Shown here: piece after piece, positions 47,040 through 56,063 of the stretch
How positions within the stretch are numbered: position 1 is the first letter of the stretch
Layout: every line of letters starts with the position of its first letter
Source: Arthrobacter sp. YN
GTDB taxonomy: Bacteria; Actinomycetota; Actinomycetes; Actinomycetales; Micrococcaceae
Direction of reading: 5' to 3'
Assembly: GCF_002224285.1 (NCBI RefSeq)
Contig: NZ_CP022436.1
Coordinates: 1,364,001 to 1,428,000, forward strand
Length of the DNA stretch: 64,000 nt
Program-made: the position numbers and the translations under genes
The notes under the pieces: model-generated
What the model was told of the DNA's origin: nothing
Databases searched by the model: none
The model's input: the letters and a program-made list of their open reading frames with translations, nothing else

Positions 47040-48566
47040 GTGACTGTGCCTGTGAACACCAAAAACCCGGCGGCAGCAAGCGCCGTCAGGCCGAGCCTCG
47101 GCGCGCAACTCCTGCGCCGCAAGCCGATCGGCCAGATGGTCAGCGAAGCCGGAAGCGGCGAGGGCGGAAACCAGCTGGTCCGCAGCTTCGGCGTCCTCCA
47201 GCTGACCATGATCAGCGTCGGCGCTACTCTTGGCACCGGCATCCTGGTGATCCTTGGCGAATCAGTGCCGCTGGCAGGGCCGGCCATCTGGATCTCATTC
47301 GTCATTGCCGGTTTGGCTGCGCTGCTCTCCGCAGTGTCCTACGCCGAAATGGCCGGGCTGGTTCCGGTGGCTGGCTCCAGTTACTCCTACTCCTACGCCA
47401 CCATGGGCGAGGGCATGGCGTGGATTTGCGGCTGGTGCCTGGTGCTGGAGTACGCCGTCTCAGTGGCGGCCGTTGCTGTTGGCGCCGGGCAGTACGTGAA
47501 CGAGACTCTGGCCGCGTTCGGCCAAGTCCTGCCGGATGCCATGAGCCAGCCGCCAGGGGATGGCGGTCTGGTGAACGTGCCGGCCATGGTGATCGTGGTC
47601 CTGGCCATGATCCTGCTGGTCCGCGGAGCCCGCGAGAGCGCCTGGATCAACACTGCGATCGTCGTCATCAAGGTGGGCATCCTGATCTTCTTCTGCGCTG
47701 TGGCCTTCACCGCCTTCAACGCAGGCAACTTCGAGCCGCTGCTGCCGATGGGTGCCGCTGGTGTTTCTGCAGCCGCATCCAGCGTCTTCTTCTCCTACAT
47801 CGGTTTCGACGCAGCTTCTACGGCAGGCGAGGAAGCCAAGAACCCCAAGCGTGACCTGCCCCGTGCCATCATGCTCTCCATGGTGATCGTCACCAGTATC
47901 TACGTCCTGGTTGCCGTTGCGGCCATCGGTGCCCGTCCGTGGGACTGGTTCGACGGTACTGAAGCTGCGCTGGTGCAGATCCTGCACGAGATCACGGGCC
48001 AGCCCTGGATCGCCCTGGTCTTCTCCATCGGTGCTGTGCTCGCCATCGCCAGCATCGTACTGACAGTTCTCTACGGCCAGACCCGCATCCTGCTTTCCAT
48101 GTCCCGCGATGGCATGGTGCCCAAAGTCTTTGGCCGCGTCTCCCGCCGCACCGGCACTCCGGTGGCCGGAACGCTGATCATCGGGACCGCCGTCGCCCTC
48201 ACTGCCGGCTTGGTTCCGCTCGGTGCACTGGCGGACGCCACCAGCATTGGCACACTCTTTGCCTTTGCACTGGTCAACGTTGCGGTCATCTACCTGCGTC
48301 GCAACCGGCCCGATCTTGAGCGCAGCTTCCGGGTCCCGCTCTACCCCATCACGCCGATACTTGGCACGCTGATGTGTGCGTACCTCATGCTCAACCTGGG
48401 CGCCGACACCTGGATCACGTTTGGTGTCTGGATGCTGGTGGGCATCGCCATCTACTTCGGCTATGGACGCCGGAACTCCAAGGTAGCCGAGCTCAGCGAG
48501 CAGGACTACCGTGAAATGACCGCCAGGGCCGTGAGCCCGGAATCTGTGAAAGCAGCAAACTCATGA
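47040..48566 (+). CDS. APC-superfamily amino acid permease
   Basis: The 508-residue permease has about twelve to fourteen helices and CAT-family motifs: ISVGATLGTGILVILGE in helix 1, SYSYATMGEGMAWICGWCLVLEY, and FFSYIGFDAASTAGEEAKNPKRDLP. CAT members carry cationic amino acids, which fits lysine uptake in this cluster. GTG 47040 is chosen after AGGGA; nearby GTG codons at 47046 and 47052 are alternatives. The stop overlaps the ATG of the monooxygenase gene by 4 nt (ATGA), giving coupled expression. Confidence 0.86.
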   Translation: MTVPVNTKNPAAASAVRPSLGAQLLRRKPIGQMVSEAGSGEGGNQLVRSFGVLQLTMISVGATLGTGILVILGESVPLAGPAIWISFVIAGLAALLSAVSYAEMAGLVPVAGSSYSYSYATMGEGMAWICGWCLVLEYAVSVAAVAVGAGQYVNETLAAFGQVLPDAMSQPPGDGGLVNVPAMVIVVLAMILLVRGARESAWINTAIVVIKVGILIFFCAVAFTAFNAGNFEPLLPMGAAGVSAAASSVFFSYIGFDAASTAGEEAKNPKRDLPRAIMLSMVIVTSIYVLVAVAAIGARPWDWFDGTEAALVQILHEITGQPWIALVFSIGAVLAIASIVLTVLYGQTRILLSMSRDGMVPKVFGRVSRRTGTPVAGTLIIGTAVALTAGLVPLGALADATSIGTLFAFALVNVAVIYLRRNRPDLERSFRVPLYPITPILGTLMCAYLMLNLGADTWITFGVWMLVGIAIYFGYGRRNSKVAELSEQDYREMTARAVSPESVKAANS

Positions 48567-50272
48567 CCATCGCCACTGAACTCCCTGTCCTCGAGAAACC
48601 AGGTGCCCCCTCCTCGGAGGCAGCTGGAGCCCCCATCACCATGCTGAACCCGGACTTCCCGTTCAGCTACGACCACTACCTGGCCCACCCCGACGGACTG
48701 GGCGCGGTTCCCGAGGAGCTTTATGGCACGGAAGTAGCCATTATCGGCGCCGGCCTGTCCGGGCTGGTCACCGCCTACGAGCTGATGAAACTTGGCCTCA
48801 AGCCGGTGATTTACGAGGCCGACCAAATCGGTGGGCGTCTGAGGACTGCGAGCTTCCCGTCGGCGCCCGGCGTGGTGGCGGACCTTGGTGGCATGCGCTT
48901 CCCGGTCTCCGGCAAGGCGTTCTACCACTACGTGGACCTGCTAGGCCTGGACACCAACGAATTTCCCAACCCCATGGCGCCCGCAACCTCCTCCACGGTG
49001 ATTGAGCTCGCGGGTAAGAAGCACTACGCCACCACGGCCGATGAGCTGCCGGAGTTTTTCCTCGAAGTAGCCGACGCCTGGAAAGCCGCAGTCAACGACG
49101 GTGCAGCCTTCGCGGAGATGCAGGAAGCCATCAAGGCCCGCGACACCAAGCGGATCAAGGAAATCTGGAACGCGCTCCTCCCGGAACTCGACGAGCAGAC
49201 CTTCTACGGCTTCATCGCCGCCAGCAAGTCCTTCAAGGAAGCCGGCTTCGCACACCGCGAGGCGTTCGGCCAAGTGGGCTTCGGTACCGGCGGTTGGGAC
49301 ACAGACTTCCCCAACTCCATCCTCGAAATCCTCCGCGTGGTCTACACCGACGCGGACGATCAGCACCGCTCCATTGCGGGAGGAGCGCAAAGGCTCCCCG
49401 AGGCACTCTGGAACCATGCGCCGTCGAACCTTGCTCACTGGCCCCAAGGCACCTCGTTGGCGTCCCTGCACAGCGGTTCCCCGCGCGGAGCCGTGGACAA
49501 CATCCGCCGCGCAGAGAATGGCGACCTGCTGGTCCGCGAAAACTGGGGACGCGAAGCCACCTACCAAGCAGTGGTGACCACCTGCCAGTCCTGGCTGCTG
49601 TCCACGCGCATCCACACCGAGGAAGCGTTGTTCCCGGCCGAGCTGTGGACCGCGATCGAGCGTTCGCACTACATGCAGTCCTCCAAGACCTTCGTGATGG
49701 TGGACCGGCCGTTCTGGAAGGACATCGATCCCGAAACCGGCCGCGAGGTCCTGTCCATGACACTCACCGACCGCCTCAACCGGGCCACGTACCTGCTCGA
49801 CGACGGTCCGGACAAGCCCGCCGTCATGCTCCTGTCCTACACGTGGAACGATGACGCCCTGAAATGGCTGGCCCTCAGCGCCGACGAGCGCGTGAAGCTG
49901 ATGCTCCACTCGCTGCAGCAGATCTACCCGGGCGTGGATATTGCCAGCCACATCGTGGGGCAGCCGATCACGGTGTCCTGGGAAGCGGACCCCAACTTCA
50001 TGGGTGCGTTCAAGGCCAACCTGCCGGGGCACTACCGGTACCAGCAGCGCCTGTTCACGCACTTCAAGCAGGACCAGTTGCCGGAGCACCAACGCGGCAT
50101 CTTCCTCGCCGGAGATGACGTGTCCTTCACCGCAGGCTGGGCCGAGGGCGCCGTGACCACTGGTCTCAACGCCGTGTGGGGCGTGGTGAACCACCTCGGC
50201 GGCACGTCCGCTGCCGGTAACCCCGGACCGGGCGACCTGCTGGACGAGCTCGGCCCGATCTCGCTGGACTGA
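48563..50272 (+). CDS. davB: Flavin amine oxidase, probable L-lysine 2-monooxygenase
   Basis: The 569-residue flavoenzyme has FAD motif AIIGAGLSGLVTAYELMKLG (GAGLSG at 62-67) and ends in the second FAD region (IFLAGDDVSFTAGWAEGAVTTGLNAVWG). Throughout it resembles Pseudomonas DavB, e.g. PDFPFSYDHYLAHPDGLG, LGGMRFPVS.KAFYHYVDLLGL, QVGFGTGGWDTDFPNS and SSKTFVMVDRPFWKDIDPET. DavB turns L-lysine into 5-aminovaleramide with O2. Related tryptophan 2-monooxygenases and L-amino acid oxidases are the alternatives. The permease upstream, nitrilase-type amidase and racemase in the cluster support lysine. Confidence 0.85.
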   Translation: MTIATELPVLEKPGAPSSEAAGAPITMLNPDFPFSYDHYLAHPDGLGAVPEELYGTEVAIIGAGLSGLVTAYELMKLGLKPVIYEADQIGGRLRTASFPSAPGVVADLGGMRFPVSGKAFYHYVDLLGLDTNEFPNPMAPATSSTVIELAGKKHYATTADELPEFFLEVADAWKAAVNDGAAFAEMQEAIKARDTKRIKEIWNALLPELDEQTFYGFIAASKSFKEAGFAHREAFGQVGFGTGGWDTDFPNSILEILRVVYTDADDQHRSIAGGAQRLPEALWNHAPSNLAHWPQGTSLASLHSGSPRGAVDNIRRAENGDLLVRENWGREATYQAVVTTCQSWLLSTRIHTEEALFPAELWTAIERSHYMQSSKTFVMVDRPFWKDIDPETGREVLSMTLTDRLNRATYLLDDGPDKPAVMLLSYTWNDDALKWLALSADERVKLMLHSLQQIYPGVDIASHIVGQPITVSWEADPNFMGAFKANLPGHYRYQQRLFTHFKQDQLPEHQRGIFLAGDDVSFTAGWAEGAVTTGLNAVWGVVNHLGGTSAAGNPGPGDLLDELGPISLD

Positions 50273-50290
50273 TCCCGTTGCCTTTGCCTT

Positions 50291-50809
50291 TTAAGCGTGC
50301 ATGTCCCGGTGCGCCGCCGCGAGTTCCTTGTAGTGCGCGGCGTTGTGCTTCACGCCCTCAAACTCCTCATCGGTGAGTTCACGGCGGACCTTCGCGGGCA
50401 CGCCAGCCACCAGGGAGCGTGGGGGAATGACCGTGCCTTCCAACACCACGGCGCCGGCGGCAATGAGCGAGCCCGTGCCGATGACCGCGCCGTTGAGGAT
50501 GGTGGCGCTCATGCCGATCAGGCAGTCGTCCTCCACAGTGCACCCGTGGACCACGGCGCTGTGCCCCACGGAGACGCGCTCGCCGACGGTGCAGGGGAAG
50601 CCCGGGTCGGCGTGGAGGACTACATTGTCCTGGAGGTTGGAGCCCGCGCCGACGCTGATTGCAGCCGTATCGGCGCGGACGGAGACACCGTAGAAGGCGC
50701 TGGAGTCCTGGGCCAACGTGGCCTTGCCGATAATGGATGCAGTGGGTGCCACGAAGGCGGATTCATGAATGGCCGGGGTGTCCCCGGCGAAAGTGTAAGA
50801 GGGAGCCAT
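50291..50809 (-). CDS. Gamma-carbonic anhydrase family protein
   Basis: The 172-residue left-handed beta-helix protein is built of hexapeptide repeats (SIIGKATLAQDSSAFYGVSVRADTAAISVGAGSNLQDN). The metal ligands of gamma-class carbonic anhydrases appear as His residues in VVLHADPG and SVGHSAVVHGCTV. A C-terminal helix completes the fold. Close relatives include PaaY/CaiE-like proteins, some of which are thioesterases or have no known activity. ATG 50809 is used. It is encoded just after the davB-like gene, convergent with it. Confidence 0.85.
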   Translation of the reverse strand: MAPSYTFAGDTPAIHESAFVAPTASIIGKATLAQDSSAFYGVSVRADTAAISVGAGSNLQDNVVLHADPGFPCTVGERVSVGHSAVVHGCTVEDDCLIGMSATILNGAVIGTGSLIAAGAVVLEGTVIPPRSLVAGVPAKVRRELTDEEFEGVKHNAAHYKELAAAHRDMHA

Positions 50810-50825
50810 GCTGCCCAGCTTATTT

Positions 50826-50891
50826 CCCAACTGGGTAACAGCAAACGTCGCTATGGGCCGTCAGTGGGACGTTTGCTGTTACTCAGTTGGG
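50826..50891. repeat. Intergenic palindrome family A, copy 4
   Basis: Arms 50826-50849 (CCCAACTGGGTAACAGCAAA plus CGTC) and 50868-50891 are complementary at 23 of 24 positions around an 18-nt centre. On the minus strand the right arm begins CCCAACTGA, which encodes the last two codons and stop of the methyltransferase gene. Confidence 0.87.
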
Positions 50892-51548
50892 TGCAGGGGT
50901 GCGGAGGACCAGGAATTGGTAGTGCTGTACCCAGTTGCCCGCGCCCGGCCCGGACTCCACGCCCACACCCTCAGGCCACGTCCGGAAATGTTCAACCGAG
51001 CCATGCTCGCCGAAAATCCTGCGCACAGTGTCATCGCTGCGACGGCTGAAGAACCGCCGCGGTTCCTCGAGGTCCTCCGGGTTGAGGACCTCGCAATCCT
51101 CACCTGACCAGAGTCCGACGGCGATTGGCGCACCAGGTGCGGTGACCCGCACAAGTTCGCTGACGACGTCGTGAATTCCGCTGTTGGGGACATGCAGGAG
51201 CGTGCTCATGGTCCACGCAGCTGAAAAGACAGCATCCGCGAAGGGCAGGCTGCGGCCGCTGGCGACGGTAGCCTCCAACCCGGCCGAGCGCGCCAGATGG
51301 ACGCTCTCAGAAGACAAGTCCACCCCGGTGTAGTGCAGTCCGGCGCGGACAAACTCCAAGCCCTCAACGCCCGTGCCGCACCCCAGCTCGAACAAGGAAT
51401 GACGGTGTTCGGATTTCAGGAGCCGGATGAACCATTCTCTGCTCTCGACACGGTGTGGCGTGAGCGCGCGGGTGTTCCGGACAGGCGCCTGACGGTCGTA
51501 GTAGACCGCCAAATCAGCCTCGTGCTCGGCGTGAGGAATGCCCCGCAT
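50883..51548 (-). CDS. Class I SAM-dependent methyltransferase
   Basis: The 221-residue enzyme has SAM-binding motif I LFELGCGTGVEGLEFV, an acidic motif GVDLSSESV and a motif near LPFADAVFSAAWTMSTLLHVP, typical of the methyltransferase 11/25 group. The N-terminus (AVYYDRQAPVRNTRALTPHRVESREWFI) suggests a small-molecule target, which cannot be named. Its terminal Pro-Asn and stop are contributed by a palindromic repeat. It starts just downstream of purU on the same strand. Confidence 0.82.
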   Translation of the reverse strand: MRGIPHAEHEADLAVYYDRQAPVRNTRALTPHRVESREWFIRLLKSEHRHSLFELGCGTGVEGLEFVRAGLHYTGVDLSSESVHLARSAGLEATVASGRSLPFADAVFSAAWTMSTLLHVPNSGIHDVVSELVRVTAPGAPIAVGLWSGEDCEVLNPEDLEEPRRFFSRRSDDTVRRIFGEHGSVEHFRTWPEGVGVESGPGAGNWVQHYQFLVLRTPAPN

Positions 51549-51569
51549 ACCCTCAGCATAGGAGCGCTG

Positions 51570-52421
51570 TTAGTTGAACACCACGGTCCGGGTGCCGTCC
51601 AGGAGCACTCGGTGTTCGGCATGCCACTGGACCGCCTGGGCCAGCGTACGGCCTTCGACGTCGCGGCCCATCTGGACGAACTGTGCAGCCGTGCGTGCGT
51701 GGTCGACGCGGATGACTTCCTGCTCGATGATCGGGCCCTCGTCGAGGTCGGCCGTGACGTAGTGGGCGGTGGCGCCGATGATCTTCACTCCGCGCGCGTG
51801 GGCCTGGTGGTACGGCTTGGCGCCCTTGAAGGAGGGCAGGAAGGAGTGGTGGATATTGATGGCCTTGCCGTTCAACTCCGTGCACAGATCGTTGGAAAGG
51901 ACCTGCATGTACCGGGCCAGGACGGTCAACTCGACATCGTGATCGGCAATGAGCTTCAACAGCTGCGCCTCGGCCTGGGGCTTGGTTTCCGGCGTCACCG
52001 GGATGTGGTGGAACGGGATGCCGTAGAACTCCGCCAGCGGCTCAAGGTCACGGTGGTTGGACACGATGGCAGGGACATCAATGGGCAGGGTGCCGGTCCG
52101 CTGCTGGAACAGGAGGTCGTTCAGGCAGTGCGCGTCCTTGGAGCACAGGATGATGGTGCGGACCTTTTCGCCAACAGGATTGATCTGCCAGGTCATTCCG
52201 AACGATTCGGCGACCGGACGCAGCGCGGACGCCAATTCGTCCTGGGAGGACGACGTCGATGCCTCCACGCGCATGAAAAAGTTGCCTGTGCTGGGGCTTC
52301 CGTACTGCTGGGAATCGGCGATATTGCAGCCGGCGGCAAGCAGGGCTCCAGCTACCGCGTGGACGATGCCGGGGCGGTCGGGGCAGGAAAGTGTTACTAC
52401 GAAAGCGGTGGATTCAGTCAC
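51570..52421 (-). CDS. purU: Formyltetrahydrofolate deformylase
   Basis: Hydrolyses 10-formyl-THF to formate and THF, balancing one-carbon units. The 283-residue protein has an N-terminal ACT domain (FVVTLSCPDRPGIVHAVAGALLAAGCNI) and a C-terminal formyltransferase-like domain with INIHHSFLPSFKGAKPYHQA and the catalytic Asp in DLDEGPII. GTG 52421 is the start. It is divergent from glyA, with the ZTP riboswitch on the opposite strand of the shared spacer. Confidence 0.94.
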   Translation of the reverse strand: MTESTAFVVTLSCPDRPGIVHAVAGALLAAGCNIADSQQYGSPSTGNFFMRVEASTSSSQDELASALRPVAESFGMTWQINPVGEKVRTIILCSKDAHCLNDLLFQQRTGTLPIDVPAIVSNHRDLEPLAEFYGIPFHHIPVTPETKPQAEAQLLKLIADHDVELTVLARYMQVLSNDLCTELNGKAINIHHSFLPSFKGAKPYHQAHARGVKIIGATAHYVTADLDEGPIIEQEVIRVDHARTAAQFVQMGRDVEGRTLAQAVQWHAEHRVLLDGTRTVVFN

Positions 52422-52458
52422 ACGATCAAGCCTACCTGTGCTGCGTTGTTGTACTGTT

Positions 52459-52540
52459 AATGGGTCGCAACTGGCGTTGGGTGGACTACCACCAGGGAGC
52501 GGCAATCATGAAGACCACGGATCGTACGCCTGGGCCGAGG
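52459..52540 (+). promoter_or_regulatory. ZTP (pfl-type) riboswitch aptamer upstream of glyA
   Basis: The conserved first half is present as GGGTCGCAACTGGCG, GGTGGACTACCACC and AGGGAGCGG. The second half is CGCCTGGGC at 52527-52535, about where the pfl consensus ends. Linker length between the halves is modest. This RNA senses ZTP/ZMP, which build up when 10-formyl-THF is short, and commonly controls glyA, folD, fhs and purH. A TACTGT -10-like box lies at 52452-52457. A small hairpin (CCTC/GAGG near 52576-52590) before the start could be part of the expression platform. Confidence 0.9.
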
Positions 52541-52656
52541 GTCATGTCTTACCGCGCTGCACGTGACCAATCCCTCCGTAACCGAGGGGGACGAGGCAAT
52601 GCTGCTGCCGGTAGCCTGACCTGTAGCACCACCCGTTGCCTAGCCAGGAGATCTCC

Positions 52657-53952
52657 GTGACTACCTCAACCACTTCCGCGTCTGTCAGCAACCAGTCGCT
52701 CGCCGATCTCGATCCAGAGATCGCAGCAGTCCTCAACCAGGAACTTGGCCGCCAGCGCGGCACCCTGGAAATGATTGCGTCCGAAAACTTCGCCCCCCGC
52801 GCCGTCATGGAAGCCCAGGGCTCCGTCCTGACCAACAAGTACGCCGAGGGCTACCCGGGCCGTCGCTATTACGGCGGTTGTGAATACGTCGACGTCGCCG
52901 AGCAGCTCGCCATTGACCGCGTCAAGGAACTCTTCGGCGCCGAGTACGCCAACGTCCAGCCGCACTCCGGTGCCCAGGCGAACGCTGCAGCACTCTCCGC
53001 CATGATCACCCCGGGCGATAAGATCCTCGGCCTGTCCCTGGCACACGGTGGCCACCTTACCCACGGCATGAAGCTCAACTTCTCCGGCAAGCTCTACAAC
53101 GTAGCTGCCTACCAGGTTGAAGAAGACAACTTCCGCATCGACATGGACAAGCTCCGCGAGCAGGCCATCGCCGAGAAGCCCCAGGTCATCATCGCCGGCT
53201 GGTCCGCGTACCCGCGCCACCTCGATTTCGCCGCCTTCCGGTCCATCGCCGACGAAGTGGGCGCACTCCTGTGGACGGACATGGCGCACTTCGCGGGCCT
53301 GGTGGCAGCCGGCCTGCACCCGAGCCCGGTCCCGCACTCCGACGTCGTCACCTCCACCGTTCACAAGACCCTCGCGGGTCCGCGTTCCGGTGTGATCCTG
53401 GGCAAGCAGGAGTGGGCCAAGAAGCTCAACTCCAGCGTCTTCCCGGGACAGCAGGGCGGACCGCTCATGCACGTCATCGCCGCCAAGGCTGTCGCCTTCA
53501 AGATCGCCGGCAGCGAAGAGTTCAAGGAGCGCCAGGAGCGCGTCCTCGAAGGTGCCAAGATCATCGCAGACCGCCTCAACCAGTCCGACGTCGCCGAAGC
53601 CGGCGTCTCGGTCCTCACTGGCGGCACCGACGTTCACCTGGTCCTGGTTGACCTGCGTAACTCGCAACTGGACGGCCAGCAGGCCGAAGACCTCCTGCAC
53701 TCCGTGGGCATCACCGTGAACCGCAACGCTGTTCCGTTCGACCCCCGCCCGCCGATGGTCACCTCCGGCCTCCGCATCGGTACCCCTGCCTTGGCTACCC
53801 GCGGATTCGGTGCCACCGAGTTCACCGAGGTTGCCGAGATCATCGCCACCGCACTCAAGGCGGGCTCCGCTGCGGATGTCGAGGCCCTCCAGGCACGCGT
53901 CGACAAGCTGGCCGCTGACTTCCCGCTGTACCCGCAGCACGAGCAGTGGTAA
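52657..53952 (+). CDS. glyA: Serine hydroxymethyltransferase
   Basis: Converts serine and THF to glycine and 5,10-methylene-THF using PLP. The 431-residue enzyme has [20 protein letters not shown], the tetrahydrofolate-binding YGGCEYVD region and the PLP-Lys in [16 protein letters not shown] 52657 follows AGGAG at 6-7 nt, better than an upstream TTG at 52636. It lies about 115 nt downstream of the ZTP riboswitch, with folD following, so the riboswitch likely controls both. Confidence 0.96.
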   Translation: MTTSTTSASVSNQSLADLDPEIAAVLNQELGRQRGTLEMIASENFAPRAVMEAQGSVLTNKYAEGYPGRRYYGGCEYVDVAEQLAIDRVKELFGAEYANVQPHSGAQANAAALSAMITPGDKILGLSLAHGGHLTHGMKLNFSGKLYNVAAYQVEEDNFRIDMDKLREQAIAEKPQVIIAGWSAYPRHLDFAAFRSIADEVGALLWTDMAHFAGLVAAGLHPSPVPHSDVVTSTVHKTLAGPRSGVILGKQEWAKKLNSSVFPGQQGGPLMHVIAAKAVAFKIAGSEEFKERQERVLEGAKIIADRLNQSDVAEAGVSVLTGGTDVHLVLVDLRNSQLDGQQAEDLLHSVGITVNRNAVPFDPRPPMVTSGLRIGTPALATRGFGATEFTEVAEIIATALKAGSAADVEALQARVDKLAADFPLYPQHEQW

Positions 53953-54007
53953 ATCCGCGATTCCGCGGCTAAGCAACGCATCACCCGGGCATTGAACCGG
54001 AGCCCAC

Positions 54008-54041
54008 GGGATCCGCCGCCACACCTACGGCGGCGGGTCCC
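54008..54041 (+). terminator. Hairpin between glyA and folD
   Basis: GGGATCCGCCGCC pairs with GGCGGCGGGTCCC through an 8-nt loop, with one or two mismatches. There is no T-tract. It may lower folD expression relative to glyA or mark a processing site rather than stop transcription fully. Confidence 0.55.
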
Positions 54042-54085
54042 GCTGGCATGAGCCATTAGGTCACCCACCAGAAAGAGCAGATGGA

Positions 54086-54979
54086 ATGACACAGTCCACC
54101 GCACAGATCCTTGACGGCAAGGCCACCGCCGCAGCCATCAAGGCAGAACTGACCACTCGCGTTTCCGTCCTCGCTGCCAAGGGAATCGTCCCCGGTCTGG
54201 GCACCATCCTGGTGGGTTCCGACCCCGGCAGCACCTGGTACGTCGGCGGCAAGCACAAGGACTGCGCCGAGGTCGGCATCCAGTCCATCCGCCGCGACCT
54301 CCCCGAGGACATCAGCCAGGAGGACCTCTTGGAGGTTGTCCGCGAGCTCAACGACAACCCGGAATGCACGGGCTACATCGTCCAGCTTCCGCTGCCCAAG
54401 CACATTGACCAGGACGTCATCCTCGAAGCCATGGACCCTGACAAGGACGCCGACGGCCTGCACCCGATGAACCTTGGCCGTCTGGTGGCCAACGTCAATG
54501 GCGAGATGAAGTCCCCGCTGCCTTGCACGCCCAAGGGTTGTGTGGAGTTGCTCCGCCGCCACAACATCGAACTCAAGGGCAAGCGCGTCCTGGTGGTTGG
54601 CCGTGGCGTCACCATCGGCCGCCCCATCGGTCTCCTGCTGACCCGCAAGGAAGTCAACGCCACGGTTGTCCTGGCCCACACCGGAACGGTGGACCTGCCC
54701 GCAGAACTCAGGCAGGCCGACGTCGTGATCGCCGCTGCCGGCGTGCCGCACATGATCAAGGCTGAAGACCTCAAGCCGGGTGCAATAGTGCTCGACGTCG
54801 GCGTCAGCCGTGTGGACGACGGCAACGGCAAGGCTGTTGTCACCGGAGATGTGGACCCGGCAGCTGCCGACGTCGCCGCTTGGCTGTCCCCGAACCCGGG
54901 CGGCGTAGGCCCGATGACCCGTGCCATGCTGCTCGCGAACGTCGTGGAGAGTGCTGAGCGCCAGGCGGGCATCGCCTAG
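54086..54979 (+). CDS. folD: Methylene-THF dehydrogenase / methenyl-THF cyclohydrolase
   Basis: Bifunctional enzyme interconverting 5,10-methylene-THF and 10-formyl-THF with NADP. The 297 residues include Tyr52 and Lys56 ([12 protein letters not shown]), the substrate motif [12 protein letters not shown], the NADP motif [16 protein letters not shown] and C-terminal [19 protein letters not shown]-like bases precede the ATG. It is downstream of glyA and closed by a terminator. Confidence 0.96.
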   Translation: MTQSTAQILDGKATAAAIKAELTTRVSVLAAKGIVPGLGTILVGSDPGSTWYVGGKHKDCAEVGIQSIRRDLPEDISQEDLLEVVRELNDNPECTGYIVQLPLPKHIDQDVILEAMDPDKDADGLHPMNLGRLVANVNGEMKSPLPCTPKGCVELLRRHNIELKGKRVLVVGRGVTIGRPIGLLLTRKEVNATVVLAHTGTVDLPAELRQADVVIAAAGVPHMIKAEDLKPGAIVLDVGVSRVDDGNGKAVVTGDVDPAAADVAAWLSPNPGGVGPMTRAMLLANVVESAERQAGIA

Positions 54980-55000
54980 GTTTACACGCGCTGAACGGGA

Positions 55001-55030
55001 GGGCTCTTGCAAGATTATCTGCAAGAGCCC
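55001..55030 (+). terminator. folD terminator
   Basis: The perfect 10-bp stem GGGCTCTTGC/GCAAGAGCCC has a 10-nt loop and is followed by TTTC. It begins 22 nt after the folD stop and rules out the ATG at 55007 as a start for the next gene. Confidence 0.85.
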
Positions 55031-55066
55031 TTTCACATGTCCGTGGGCGCTACTAGTCTGCTGAGG

Positions 55067-56056
55067 GTGCACAATGAAGCAACCCGCTCCGCAACTCCCA
55101 CTGAATCGTCGCAATCCAGCTTCGACATGAACCGACCCACCGTCATCAGCGCCCGGCATCTCACCAAGGCCTATGGTGAGCTCACCGCCGTGGACAACAT
55201 CTCCTTCGACGTACCGGCGGGGGAGTCCTTCGGACTGCTGGGCCCCAACGGCGCCGGCAAGTCCACCACGATGAAAATGATCGGGGGCGTCTCCCAACGC
55301 ACCTCGGGCACGCTCAGCATCATGGGCTTGGATCCTGAGTCGCACGGCCCTGAAGTCCGGGCGCATTTGGGTGTGGTCCCGCAACAGGACAACCTCGACG
55401 AAGAGCTGAAGGTCCGCGAGAACCTGATCGTCTACGGACGTTACTTTGGCCTGCCCCTGAGCTACTTGCGGCCGAAGGCCGACGAACTGCTGGAATTCGC
55501 GCAGCTGACGGACAAAGCAAACTCGAAGGTCGACGCACTTTCCGGCGGCATGAAGCGGCGGCTCACCATCGCCCGCTCGCTCATTAATGAGCCTCGAATC
55601 CTGCTTCTCGACGAGCCCACCACCGGTCTGGATCCACAAGCCCGCCACATCCTCTGGGACCGGCTGTTCCGGCTCAAGGAAAATGGCGTCACCCTGATCC
55701 TCACCACGCACTATATGGATGAGGCCGAGCAACTCTGCGATCGCCTGATCGTGGTGGACAAGGGCCGGATCATGGCGGAGGGTTCGCCCGCCGCCCTGAT
55801 CCGCGAGCACTCGTCCCGCGAAGTACTCGAGCTCAGGTTCGGGTCCGAGCGGAACGCGACCATCGGCGTCGAACTTCAAGGCATCGGTGAGCGGCTCGAA
55901 ACGCTGCCCGACCGCGTACTCATCTATGCGCATGACGGCGAGGCCGCGTTGGAGCAGGTCACTGCCCGCGGGCTGCGCCCCATGACCTCGCTGGTCCGCC
56001 GCTCGTCGCTGGAGGACGTGTTCCTCCGGCTGACCGGCAGGAGCCTTGTTGATTAG
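55067..56056 (+). CDS. ABC-2 type exporter ATPase (NodI/DrrA-like)
   Basis: The roughly 329-residue ATPase has Walker A GPNGAGKSTTMKMIGG, Q-loop GVVPQQDNLDEELKVRENL, signature LSGGMKRRLTIARSL, Walker B ILLLDEPTTGLD and H-loop His in LTTHYMDEAEQLCDR. A C-terminal accessory region ends SSLEDVFLRLTGRSLVD. The PQQDNLD form resembles NodI. The start is uncertain: GTG 55067, 10 nt after a TACTAG box (leaderless), or ATG 55127. It is first of three genes with two ABC-2 permeases. Confidence 0.87.
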   Translation: MHNEATRSATPTESSQSSFDMNRPTVISARHLTKAYGELTAVDNISFDVPAGESFGLLGPNGAGKSTTMKMIGGVSQRTSGTLSIMGLDPESHGPEVRAHLGVVPQQDNLDEELKVRENLIVYGRYFGLPLSYLRPKADELLEFAQLTDKANSKVDALSGGMKRRLTIARSLINEPRILLLDEPTTGLDPQARHILWDRLFRLKENGVTLILTTHYMDEAEQLCDRLIVVDKGRIMAEGSPAALIREHSSREVLELRFGSERNATIGVELQGIGERLETLPDRVLIYAHDGEAALEQVTARGLRPMTSLVRRSSLEDVFLRLTGRSLVD

Positions 56057-56063
56057 GCGACAG

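Noticed and set aside
52636..52656. TTG 52636 as the glyA start
   Set aside because: The AGGAG for GTG 52657 lies within the seven extra codons, which do not belong to the enzyme fold.
55007..55030. ATG at 55007 as start of the exporter ATPase
   Set aside because: It falls inside the folD terminator hairpin and would add a tail not typical of the family.
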